From an uncultured Oligoflexia bacterium (GTDB lineage: Bacteria > Bdellovibrionota > Bacteriovoracia > Bacteriovoracales > Bacteriovoracaceae): a DNA stretch of 64,000 bases. The notes under the pieces are model-generated. The model ran no database searches, was not told where the DNA came from, and was given only the letters and a program-made list of their open reading frames with translations. Location: NCBI GenBank assembly GCA_913058265.1, contig CAJXPQ010000002.1, forward strand, positions 186,001-250,000, in the 5' to 3' direction. A program made the translations under genes and the position numbers. Within the stretch, counting starts at the first letter, position 1; each line of letters opens with the position of its first letter. This document shows positions 43,583-52,679 of the stretch, in pieces.

Positions 43583-45955
43583 ATGAAGAAAATATTAATA
43601 CAAATAGCATTGCTCTTATCACTTGTTTCATGTGGTGATCTATTCACAAAGGCAACAGACTCTGGAGAGGTTGCCTTAAGCCAACTCGGCTCTTGTGAGC
43701 TCAATATGGACGCCTTCAGCTATATCCTTGAAAAGAACATTAAAGGTGACATCAAATGTCTTGAAGAGAAACTAAATGTCTTTATGGACTTTGTAAGGAC
43801 TGAACGCCCTGGCTATATGTCTAAAGCAGCATTAAAAGATTTTCTACTCAACGGACCGATGGATGTTGATCCTGATATCGCAGATATAGTTGATTCTGTA
43901 TTTGATCTAAGTTTTCTTATTAGAGGAACAGAGAAAGAATTTATAAAAAGGGCCGATGTAGGTGTCTTGCTTGATTTCCTTGTTAAATTTAATGAGCATA
44001 TTTGGAAATCAAATCAGCTCTTTAAGTCTGAAGACAAAGTTAACTACTATCGACATTTGAGTGAGAGAAGTACCATCTTTAATGAATTTGCCATTATTGC
44101 AGAGGAGCTAGAGGCGATCTACATACCAAATAGAAGTCAGTTGGATCGAATTGATACTCAACAGTTTATTTATAATTTTTTTCAGGGAGATATATCAAAT
44201 TTAGAAAAACTAAGAAGTCTTATGTTTCTTAAAAGAGTTTTTCTTGGTGGTGATATATGGGACCTAACTCATATCGAGTTTAAAGACTCACTATCGACCT
44301 TGCCTTATTTGGCCCAAGCAGCTTTTGATATCGTAAAGATGGATCGCTATGAATTTGCAGACAAACAAAGTTCACTTATTAAAATTTTTATGAAAGATAT
44401 TGAAATTGTAAAAAGACTTATGTTTTTTGATGGCTCTTCTCATGAGCCAGTGTTCTCTATCACAAGTGCCACAAATGCTATTAAGATTGCAGCACCAGAT
44501 CTTTTACCCGTTGACATCACAGACTATGAAAATGAAATTAGAAAGCTAAAGGATGTCTTGGTAGGGAGTGACTCTGATGACGTTTCTGCAAGAGAGTTAA
44601 TCGCTTTTCTTGATTTGGGAATGGATGTCTTTCAAGAAGGAGATCTTTTCTACCGTGCTTATGAAATGTATGCAGACGAACTTAACTCTAAAGAACCTAT
44701 CACTCATAGCTTTGAAGACTTTCCTGTTCGAAATTCATTAGAGCAAGAGTTTTTAGATAACTTTGCAACCATTGCTCAAAACTATAAATTTATTAAAGGA
44801 AGTTTTACCTCTCCATTCTTTACCTACGAATTTAATCGTAATGCAAATGCATTTTTTCAAATAGGAGTACTTGAATACTTTGTAAAGAAGGTTATGGGAC
44901 ACTATGGAAATGCTAACCCTAATGCACGAGGTGGCTTCGATATGTCTCTCGATCAAACCGTTGGAGTTATTGATGATTTTAAATGGTTTTTAAAGGATCA
45001 AGGAATCATCACTATTGGTAGAACTGGCGGTGGGGAAGTTGCCGGAGTTGCTGATAACTTGGTTTTAATGTCTACTTTGTTTCAATACCAATCTGACGGT
45101 TGTGGCGACCTTTCCTGTATGGAGGTACCAGAGATTACAGAATTCTTGATTGGTCTGCTTACCGCCTTAGAAGTTAAGGATTATTTTACAGATACAATGA
45201 TGGAGTTATGTAAAGATCACCTTGATCAGTTTGATCGTATTGCTCCTGCTTGTTTTAGAAATAACTTTGTTAAGGTTTTGGAGAATCCAATTCCAGAAGA
45301 TGGGAGATCCATTTCTGATTATATGCCGTATCTTTATCAGTATGTGAATGAGCTTACCAAAGATGTTCCGGCCGGCTCGCCCATAACAGATTCTGAGGGC
45401 TATATGACTTTTATCACTGAAACAGAGTCGTTTACAAGAACTTGTACTTACTACGATGAAGAAGAAACTGACGAAGTGTATCTAAGAGTAAACGATGCCT
45501 TTGCCGTTTTTGCGGGATTACTAAATGTAGAGTCAACCTTGATAAGATTTGATCAAGATCAAAACAATATTATTGATTCAACAAATTCGAGTAAAAAGAA
45601 TGAAGTGATGACCGCCTATAGTGAAGTTTATAAGGGCGCTCTTATTGCACTTGCTGAGCAAAAGTTAGGGAATGCAACACTTGCAAAGGTTTTAGCGAAG
45701 CCGATCTTTAAATACTTAGTTAAATACGGAGATGTACCAGACACAAGTAATTTCGGATCTATTTGGAAGTTCGTGAAATTTATTTTAAAGCGTAATCAAA
45801 GTGCAGATATATCTAGAACAACAGTTGCTACGATTTTAAAAATTATAAGTGAACAATCTGAAAATGCTGATCTTCACCCGTTTAAATGTGAAGAGTGTCT
45901 AAGGGATCCAAATATTGAATGTCTTCCTGAGGGAGAGCCTTGGGATCCTAGGTAA
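43583..45955 (+). CDS. Large lipoprotein of unknown function
   Basis: A 790-residue lipoprotein with lipobox LVSC (Cys17). The mature part is mainly helical and acidic and has no repeat I can define. A cysteine cluster near the end (CEECLRDPNIEC) suggests disulphides. It could be a surface or periplasmic component of this group of bacteria. The ribosome site TAGGA is moderate. It stands alone before the accessory region. Confidence 0.7.
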   Translation: MKKILIQIALLLSLVSCGDLFTKATDSGEVALSQLGSCELNMDAFSYILEKNIKGDIKCLEEKLNVFMDFVRTERPGYMSKAALKDFLLNGPMDVDPDIADIVDSVFDLSFLIRGTEKEFIKRADVGVLLDFLVKFNEHIWKSNQLFKSEDKVNYYRHLSERSTIFNEFAIIAEELEAIYIPNRSQLDRIDTQQFIYNFFQGDISNLEKLRSLMFLKRVFLGGDIWDLTHIEFKDSLSTLPYLAQAAFDIVKMDRYEFADKQSSLIKIFMKDIEIVKRLMFFDGSSHEPVFSITSATNAIKIAAPDLLPVDITDYENEIRKLKDVLVGSDSDDVSARELIAFLDLGMDVFQEGDLFYRAYEMYADELNSKEPITHSFEDFPVRNSLEQEFLDNFATIAQNYKFIKGSFTSPFFTYEFNRNANAFFQIGVLEYFVKKVMGHYGNANPNARGGFDMSLDQTVGVIDDFKWFLKDQGIITIGRTGGGEVAGVADNLVLMSTLFQYQSDGCGDLSCMEVPEITEFLIGLLTALEVKDYFTDTMMELCKDHLDQFDRIAPACFRNNFVKVLENPIPEDGRSISDYMPYLYQYVNELTKDVPAGSPITDSEGYMTFITETESFTRTCTYYDEEETDEVYLRVNDAFAVFAGLLNVESTLIRFDQDQNNIIDSTNSSKKNEVMTAYSEVYKGALIALAEQKLGNATLAKVLAKPIFKYLVKYGDVPDTSNFGSIWKFVKFILKRNQSADISRTTVATILKIISEQSENADLHPFKCEECLRDPNIECLPEGEPWDPR

Positions 45956-45975
45956 TCAATCTAGGTAGGAGAGGA

Positions 45976-47397
45976 ATGAGAACAGCACTAGTCTTAATGC
46001 CAATGTAGAGCGTTGACACGGCACCTTTGGCGTTGGCATATCTATAGCGGTCAGTATGAGAAAAGCTGAGCTTGAGACCCTAATCTTTGATATTAACCAA
46101 GAAATTTGGAATGAATCTGTCAAAGAAGATAGTATTAATTCTAATTATTGGGGTGAGACTTTAGCGAAAAAACTGGGAGTTTAAAGCTAGCTACTTTGAG
46201 GTCATTCATCCTAAGCTATCGAATAAAATAAAAAAGAAAACAACAAAATTAATTAAAACTTTAATCAAAAATAAGGTGGAAGTGGTAGGCTTCACTGTAT
46301 ATGACACAGCCTTATACCCTACAGTATTTGCTATTAGTATGAATAAAGAATTTCTTCCTCATGTAAAAGTAGTGCTTGGGGGTCCTTCGATGTCTTTAGA
46401 TTATTGTCAAACACATCTCTTGAAAGAATTTAAAGCCGGGCTAATTGATGTGGCCGTTTTAAAGGAAGGTGAAATTACTTTAGTTGAACTCGTTAAAAAG
46501 TGGCGTGTTGACGAGAATATAAATGAAGTGACTGGATTATTGATGCCTAAACAGGGGAGTATAGTTTCAACAGGATCTCGTATTCTGGCCAATCTAAATG
46601 AAACCCCAATGCCCGACTTTAGTGATCTTAATCTAAATAATTATAGGTATAAAGCAATTCCCACCTTAATGTCTAAGGGATGTGTGGCCCAGTGTATTTT
46701 TTGCAGTGAGGTAACATACTGGGAGCGCTTTAGGTTTAGAGATACTGATTTGATATTGGAAGAAATAAAAAATCATGTAGCAGAATATAATATCAATCAT
46801 GTGATGTTCCTTGATTCATTAATTAATGGCCATCACCGTCACCTTGAAGAGCTCGTCGGCTTAATTTTAGACGACGGCTTAAAGATATCATTTAATGGAA
46901 ACGCAAGAGTATCTAATAGACTTACAAAGAGCCTGATAGAACAAATGAGCGCTGCCGGGTGTTCTGACTTAGTTTTCGGCCTTGAGAGTGGTTCACAAAA
47001 AGTTTCAGATTTAATGAAAAAAGGAATAAAGCTTGAATGGGCAGATGAAAACTTTAAAGATTGCTTCAAAAATAATATTGGGGTTATTTTGAATATAATT
47101 ATTGGCTATCCAGGGGAAAGTGAAGAGGACTTTCAACAAACATTGGACTTAATTGATCGTTATAAAAAATGTATTACACATGTTAATGTTGGTAATGGTT
47201 TAGCGATCTATAAGGGAATGTCGTTGTATCCAATCGCTGCTAAACTCGGTGTTGCAAGCGATGAGCAAGGTGAAGTTATTTTTGATGAAAATGAGAATTG
47301 GAGTATGGCAGACGGTTCGAGTGACATTAATACTAGAAGATTAAGGATTTCTAGATTGCGTAATTTTCTTGCTAGTAAGAATATGAACTATTCTTAG
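45976..47397 (+). pseudogene. B12-binding radical SAM gene with a destroyed 5' end
   Basis: From ATG 45976 the frame reads MRTALVLMPM then TAG (46006), then SVDTAPLALAYL and another TAG. The sequence then continues in a second frame (MRKAELETLIFDINQEIW to AKKLGV, TAA at about 46184) and returns to the first frame at FKASYFEVIHPKLSN. From GTG 46276 an intact 373-residue part remains, with CVAQCIFC cluster motif and a paralogous match to the gene at 50077 along its length. Compared with that paralogue (MKVCLVLLPQWDTQ...), the first TAG replaces a Trp codon. At least two stops and two frame changes are needed, so the N-terminal cobalamin-binding part is lost. Restart at GTG 46276 would make a truncated protein. 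Confidence 0.85.
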
Positions 47398-48476
47398 ATA
47401 TCAAGAATGTTATTTTTTACTAAAATATCTAAAATCAATTCAGACATTACTTTCTCTCCCTTAGGGGAGTAGTGATAACTTTTTGGATACTCATAATCGA
47501 TAAGAGTATTGCCGTCCAACTTATAAATTTCTATTTGCTCTTCTTTCGATTTATTATATAGATCTGTTAGGAATTTGTGCCCAAAAAAATGTAGGAGTAC
47601 TACGAGTTTTGATTTAGGGAAAGATTCTTTTATCACTTTTTCAAGCTCTTTAAAAACTGTAATAATTAACATCATCTCATCTTCATCTAAGGTATCTTTT
47701 ACTCCGTAAACACCGAACTGATCCTTGAGCATTCTTTTCCAGCAATGATTCATAAGACTGGCTTTAAATGTTCTAGGTAAGACTTTTATTAAAGTTGATT
47801 GAAGTAATTCTGATTCATTAAAAGTCCCCTGATATTTAAGACGTTTGTTTGTTAACGAATATTTCGGTGCGTTGATATTGGAGTCATGTACGTTAAAGCA
47901 TATATCACCCAGAATACCTCTTGCATGAGAAGTATTAAACAATAGAAGAGCAATTCCTTCTTCTTGGGGAATTTCTTCTTTTAAGGGAAAGTTTCGAAAT
48001 CGTCTCAAGTGCTGTGTTGGAGCGTACCACCAACCTCCGTAGACATAGGGACTAAAGTTTTTAAGTTTTTTTGCGATGTGATAGGCATAGGTTTCATTAT
48101 CATTAACAGTGTCAGAAAGAACATATGAGCCTCCAATGAATAAGAGAAATTTACTTCTCTTATTAAGATTTTCTATGGGGATTACTCTTCTCCCAAAGTG
48201 ATCAATACTCAAAGTCGCATCAAATATTTTTTTTCCATTTTGAACTGACCAATGTCTTCTCTTCGAATCGAACTCAAATCCCCAACCTAGAAGCTCGTTA
48301 ACTGCGATTCTTCTTTTTCTAACTTCCTTAGATTCATTGTTTTCCGAAACATCAGCATTATAATTGATCGCTCTCTCTTCCTGTAACGCAATTGTGTACT
48401 GAGTAAAGGCGAAGAATACACAGATGATAACTAAACAACAAAGGGACAAAATCATTAATGATTTTTTTTTTAACAT
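47394..48476 (-). CDS. Membrane-anchored SGNH/GDSL-like hydrolase
   Basis: A 360-residue protein with an N-terminal membrane helix (residues 7-27). FLLFIGGSYVLSDTVND near 110-125 resembles the SGNH block I (GxS in place of GDS). SYHYSPKGEKVMSE near the C-terminus resembles block V (DxxH with HxSxxG). Such enzymes transfer or remove acyl groups, often acetyl groups on polysaccharides. It overlaps the radical SAM gene upstream by 7 bp, so the two are one transcript. Block II and III residues are not clear, so the call is moderate. Confidence 0.55.
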   Translation of the reverse strand: MLKKKSLMILSLCCLVIICVFFAFTQYTIALQEERAINYNADVSENNESKEVRKRRIAVNELLGWGFEFDSKRRHWSVQNGKKIFDATLSIDHFGRRVIPIENLNKRSKFLLFIGGSYVLSDTVNDNETYAYHIAKKLKNFSPYVYGGWWYAPTQHLRRFRNFPLKEEIPQEEGIALLLFNTSHARGILGDICFNVHDSNINAPKYSLTNKRLKYQGTFNESELLQSTLIKVLPRTFKASLMNHCWKRMLKDQFGVYGVKDTLDEDEMMLIITVFKELEKVIKESFPKSKLVVLLHFFGHKFLTDLYNKSKEEQIEIYKLDGNTLIDYEYPKSYHYSPKGEKVMSELILDILVKNNILDI

Positions 48477-49966
48477 TTTGAAGGTTCTCTTTGTGTCGAT
48501 GAGATGTTTTTATTATTCAATCCTAATTCAAATGTTATAAGGTCTTCTCTAAACTGTTGTCTTGATTCAGGATACTTATTGAAGTTGTAGTATCCCGTAT
48601 TTCCAAAAATGTTAACGAAAAGATCATTTTCGAGGGCCAGGTAAGAGCAGTCGATGTAAACAGCGTCATCAATTGATGTACTAGAAAGTGCATTGTGGTT
48701 TAGTGTTTCCTGAAGGTTACTATTCCTCTGAAGATAAAATCTTTGTACGAGAATTCCAGAGCATAAATCAGCAACCCTTTTAAGGTGTTTAATTGTTAGA
48801 AGTGCATCTTCAATACTTTCATCTGGATAGCCAAACATATACATTGGTTGAACATTAATACCAGCTTGATGCAGTCTCTCAATGAACGGTTCAATATTCT
48901 CAGAGATAACCCCTTTTCTCATTCCATTTAAAGTTTTTTGACTATAGCTTTCAACCCCTAAATATAGTTCCTTACATCCACTCTTACTTAGGAGACTTAT
49001 GAGCGCTGAGTCCATTCTTGGATCGACTCTACACATCGAGTACCACTCGATTTCTAATTTTTTTTCAACAACCTTAGTTGCGACCTCTTTGAGCCAATTA
49101 AGATCTCCATTTATTAGAGAATCAACAAAGTTGAACTTTCGGATACCATATTTAGAATTCATATGTTGTAAGAGCTCAATAACCTTGTCTGGACTGAGCT
49201 TTCTAAATGTTCTCCAATAGTTCACTTCTGAACAAAATCTACATCTTGCGATGCAACCTCTGGTCAGGCTTAAGGCCGCGGTACTTTTAGAAGAACTAAA
49301 AAATGTCTCCTTGAAATCACTAAAATCAGGAAAAGGTAAGTCATCCATTTTAACTTGAATTTGAACTTTATTTTCTATAATATTGCCATTCTCTCTGATA
49401 ATTGAGCTCGAAATCGGCCCTGTAAAGTCACCGTTTAAACTATCTATATATTGTTTGAAGCCAATTTCTCCTTCTCCAACGATGACTGCATCGATAAAAG
49501 GGAAGTCTAGCATGACATTCTTTACTTGGGTCAAGTTACCCCATTGTGGTCCACCGCATACAATTTTAAGTTGAGGCATCAAATCTTTTAGGAATGAAGC
49601 TACAAGTAGACTCATTAAGTAGTCATCCTCGTAGAGTGAAAAACCGATAACAGCAGGTTTTAATTCTAGAATTTTTTTACTGTAGTAAATTATACTTTTG
49701 TAGAGATTTTCATTCTTTTTATAAGACTCTAGAATGCCTTGAATATTAGATTTACTCTCTTTTTGTACCGTTTCTGTAATGAGGCTTGAAATTTCACCCG
49801 ATAGATAAAAAACATTTGTATTACATGTAATATTTTTGGATTGGATATAAGCCTTTAGAGACGCTATTCCCAGCGGAGGTTCAACAGCAAAACCTGTTGG
49901 AATCTCGTAATCAGACCTCCAGTTCGTATGATAAAATTTAACTAGTTGAACATGCATAAAAGCCAT
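48470..49966 (-). CDS. B12-binding-type radical SAM protein
   Basis: A 498-residue enzyme. The N-terminal half has a cobalamin-binding-like Rossmann fold (IVCGGPQWGNL, DAVIVGEGEIGF). Cys238-x3-Cys242-x2-Cys245 in LTRGCIARCRFCSE binds the 4Fe-4S cluster. NFVDSLINGDLNWLKEV, YLGVESYSQKTLNGMRKGV and MYMFGYPDESIEDALL follow the rSAM barrel. B12-dependent members often methylate unactivated carbons or do ring changes; others only keep the fold. It is a paralogue of the genes at 45976 and 50077, with the same DSLING motif. Overlaps the SGNH-like gene. Confidence 0.85.
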   Translation of the reverse strand: MAFMHVQLVKFYHTNWRSDYEIPTGFAVEPPLGIASLKAYIQSKNITCNTNVFYLSGEISSLITETVQKESKSNIQGILESYKKNENLYKSIIYYSKKILELKPAVIGFSLYEDDYLMSLLVASFLKDLMPQLKIVCGGPQWGNLTQVKNVMLDFPFIDAVIVGEGEIGFKQYIDSLNGDFTGPISSSIIRENGNIIENKVQIQVKMDDLPFPDFSDFKETFFSSSKSTAALSLTRGCIARCRFCSEVNYWRTFRKLSPDKVIELLQHMNSKYGIRKFNFVDSLINGDLNWLKEVATKVVEKKLEIEWYSMCRVDPRMDSALISLLSKSGCKELYLGVESYSQKTLNGMRKGVISENIEPFIERLHQAGINVQPMYMFGYPDESIEDALLTIKHLKRVADLCSGILVQRFYLQRNSNLQETLNHNALSSTSIDDAVYIDCSYLALENDLFVNIFGNTGYYNFNKYPESRQQFREDLITFELGLNNKNISSTQREPSKC

Positions 49967-50076
49967 TATAGCTTAGATTTATCTGAATGAAACCTCGTAA
50001 GTAGGCTAAAAGTATTGTGATCCATTAGGTAATGATATATGTTAAGCTATGTTTATTAACTGACATGTGGAGTTGA

Positions 50077-51504
50077 ATGAAAGTATGTCTTGTTTTATTG
50101 CCTCAGTGGGATACACAATCGCCACCCTTGGGAATCAACTATGTTGGAAAAGCCTTACGAGAAGCTAACCATAGTGTGAGTTTATTGGACTATAATAATG
50201 AAATGAGACTAAGGGCCAACCAACTCAATGATATTGAGGCTATTAGTCTGTGGGATGATACACATCTTGCTTATTGGTTTACTCAAGAGTCCTATAATTC
50301 CAGAGTCTTTCCCGTATTAAGAAATTTATTTGCAGAATTTGAGCATAAGCTGATTGCTTATATTGAAAAGCATAATATTGAGGTGTTAGGCTTTTCAATG
50401 TTTTATACTAATCGATTTGTATCACTAGATTTTATTAAAAGGATTAAGAAAGAGTTCCCTCAGTTGTTGGTCGTTTTGGGAGGACCTTCCGCGTCATTAA
50501 CTCAGGAGATACTAAAGTTTCTCTATGCTGGTTTAATCGATGCTATTATACCGAACGAGGGTGATCAGTCTATTGTCGATCTAATAGACGCCTGGGAGTC
50601 CGGAAAGCCAATTGATTCTATTGCTGGAGTTAGGGGGAGAGAAACTAAGAGGTTTCAACCACGTCCAGCTATGGACATGAATGAGTTACCAATAATTGAT
50701 TATGTAGACTTCAACTTTGAAGAATATCAAGAGATTCAAATACCCATTATGATGTCTCGAGGCTGTGTAGCTAAATGTACTTTTTGTGATGAACCAGGGT
50801 ACTGGGGGAAATTTAGATTTCGAAAACCCGAGGGTATCTTAAACGAGATGAAGCTTAATGCCGAAAAATACGGAATAAAAGATTTTGAGTTTATGGATTC
50901 ATTAATAAATGGACATATTAGATACTTAAAAGAATTGGCCAGCCTGCTAAGAGATGAGAAACTAGACCTTGCTTTCGGTGGTAATGCTAGAGTTTCAAAT
51001 AAGATGGACTATGAATTTCTTAAGTTACTTAAGGAAGCAGGGTGTAGTCATCTTGTGTTTGGTATGGAAAGCGGCTCTCAAGCAATACTAGATTTAATGA
51101 AAAAAAATATTAAAACTGAGTGGGCATATGAAAATTTTAAGAACTGTTTTGAATTAGGAATAGAAGTCCATATCAACCTAATTGTTGGTTTTCCAGGTGA
51201 AACAGAGAAAGACTTTCAGGAGACAATTAAATTTGTTAGATCAGTTCAGAAATATTTGAAAAGAACATTTGTGATGAATATGGAACTTTTACCTGGAACG
51301 GATGTTTTTATGAACCCTCAGAAATATGATATTAAGCTAAATGATGATGGTTCAATATTCTTCGACTCCTATGTTGATAGCTGGATTAATAAAGACGGTT
51401 TAAATAACTTAGATATAAGATTGAAGCGCAGATCTCAACTTCAACAGGTTATTGCGGAAAACCCAAATATTATTAATTATCCTTTATATCTGAATGAGAA
51501 GTAA
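50077..51504 (+). CDS. B12-binding-type radical SAM protein
   Basis: A 475-residue enzyme. The N-terminal part (CLVLLPQWDTQSPPLGINYVGKAL, VLGGPSASL, IIPNEGDQSIVDL) is the cobalamin-binding-like domain. Cys230-x3-Cys234-x2-Cys237 in MSRGCVAKCTFCDEP binds the cluster. FMDSLINGHIRYLKEL and FGMESGSQAILDLMKKNI follow. TGGAG precedes the ATG. It is the intact full-length paralogue of the broken gene at 45976. Divergent from the 48470 gene, it probably serves the same pathway. The substrate is unknown. Confidence 0.87.
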   Translation: MKVCLVLLPQWDTQSPPLGINYVGKALREANHSVSLLDYNNEMRLRANQLNDIEAISLWDDTHLAYWFTQESYNSRVFPVLRNLFAEFEHKLIAYIEKHNIEVLGFSMFYTNRFVSLDFIKRIKKEFPQLLVVLGGPSASLTQEILKFLYAGLIDAIIPNEGDQSIVDLIDAWESGKPIDSIAGVRGRETKRFQPRPAMDMNELPIIDYVDFNFEEYQEIQIPIMMSRGCVAKCTFCDEPGYWGKFRFRKPEGILNEMKLNAEKYGIKDFEFMDSLINGHIRYLKELASLLRDEKLDLAFGGNARVSNKMDYEFLKLLKEAGCSHLVFGMESGSQAILDLMKKNIKTEWAYENFKNCFELGIEVHINLIVGFPGETEKDFQETIKFVRSVQKYLKRTFVMNMELLPGTDVFMNPQKYDIKLNDDGSIFFDSYVDSWINKDGLNNLDIRLKRRSQLQQVIAENPNIINYPLYLNEK

Positions 51505-51527
51505 TAGCTAAGTCCTTAATTTTACTC

Positions 51528-51555
51528 TTGTGTAAACTCAGGCATAAGTTATAAT
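51528..51555 (+). promoter_or_regulatory. Candidate sigma-70 promoter for the TRAP-type gene
   Basis: TTGTGT at 51528-51533, 16-base spacer, perfect TATAAT at 51550-51555, about 32 bp before ATG 51588. Confidence 0.5.
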
Positions 51556-51587
51556 TAACACGATCAGACTATTAGGGGAAAATCTAT

Positions 51588-52679
51588 ATGAAAACTGTCT
51601 CATTTCCATTACTTACATCTTTACTCTTTTCAATCAACTCTGCCATGGCGCTAGATGTGCCACAGAAAGATAATAAAGCCCTGCATGTTATTAAATGGAA
51701 AATAGCACATGCTCCTAAAGAATACTTTGAGCACACAGCTAAAGAATTTAAAAAAAGAATTGAAAGAAGAACTGAAGGTAGAGTAAAAGTTGAAATTGAA
51801 TCGGCACTATTTGATAAGGTTAATCATGATTTTCAGGCTCAAGTAGATGATGTTCGGAGTAATAAGAATCAGGTGAGCCAGGTGTACCTTTCACAACTAT
51901 ATAAAGTTCAGCCAGATTTTAAAGTATTAAACCTGCCATTTTTATTTAAAAATAATCTTCATGTTGATAAAGTGGTCGATGGAAAAATCGGTAAAGAGTT
52001 ACTTGCCAGTATGAAGGATGATAAAATTGAAGGACTGTCTTATACTTATTCAGGTGGCTTTATTAATGTTGTATCAGTTAAGCCCCTAGAGATCGTTGAA
52101 GATTTTAAGAATTTAGCTTACAGGGCGTTTAGCGGTGAAGTAAATTCTTTAGTTCAGTCTCAAATGAAGACAGATGTCACGAATGAATATATTAAAAACA
52201 AAGATGGTACTTATAGCTATCTTACTATAGATAAAATGCTTGAAAGAGGCTTGATTTCTGCTGGTGATGCTACATCTAATGATGCAAGATGGGCCACTAG
52301 TATCCCAAAGAACAACCAGGCTAAGTACTTAACTAAAACAGAACATTTTGTTCTTTTTACGGCCTTAATTATTAATAAAGAGTTTATATCGAGTTTAAGT
52401 CAGAAGGATGGCGAGATCGTAAGATCAACAGCTAAAGAAGTTTCCAAAATAGAAAGAGATTATGTTGTTAGAGACGGGTTAAAAGCAGAGATTGAATTAG
52501 CTAAAGCCGGCGTGAGTGTTTCTTCCTTCCCTCAAAGTGAGCGTATGAAATTAAAAAAAAGAATGGTTAAAGAAATTTATCCAATAATTGAAAGTCAGGT
52601 AAGTAAAGGATTAATTATTAAAGTTAGAGATGCTTATACCCCTAAAGTATACAAACCTAGACTCATTACAGAAAACTAA
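51588..52679 (+). CDS. TRAP-transporter-type substrate-binding protein (DctP family)
   Basis: A 363-residue exported protein with a signal peptide (MKTVSFPLLTSLLFSINSAMA). WKIAHAPKEYFEHTAKEFKKRIERRT at the start, PFLFKNNLHVDKVVDGKIGKEL in the middle, and FKNLAYRAFSGEVNSL fit the DctP/TRAP solute-binding family, which captures small carboxylates and other ligands in the periplasm. No DctQ or DctM membrane genes are nearby. The carboxylate-binding Arg seems to be R134-like in the AYRAFSG part. It overlaps the amidohydrolase frame and is probably co-transcribed with it. Confidence 0.8.
   Translation: MKTVSFPLLTSLLFSINSAMALDVPQKDNKALHVIKWKIAHAPKEYFEHTAKEFKKRIERRTEGRVKVEIESALFDKVNHDFQAQVDDVRSNKNQVSQVYLSQLYKVQPDFKVLNLPFLFKNNLHVDKVVDGKIGKELLASMKDDKIEGLSYTYSGGFINVVSVKPLEIVEDFKNLAYRAFSGEVNSLVQSQMKTDVTNEYIKNKDGTYSYLTIDKMLERGLISAGDATSNDARWATSIPKNNQAKYLTKTEHFVLFTALIINKEFISSLSQKDGEIVRSTAKEVSKIERDYVVRDGLKAEIELAKAGVSVSSFPQSERMKLKKRMVKEIYPIIESQVSKGLIIKVRDAYTPKVYKPRLITEN

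Noticed and set aside
46276-47397. Intact gene starting at GTG 46276
   Set aside because: Homologous coding sequence continues 300 bp upstream with stops and frame changes, so it is the remnant of a longer gene.
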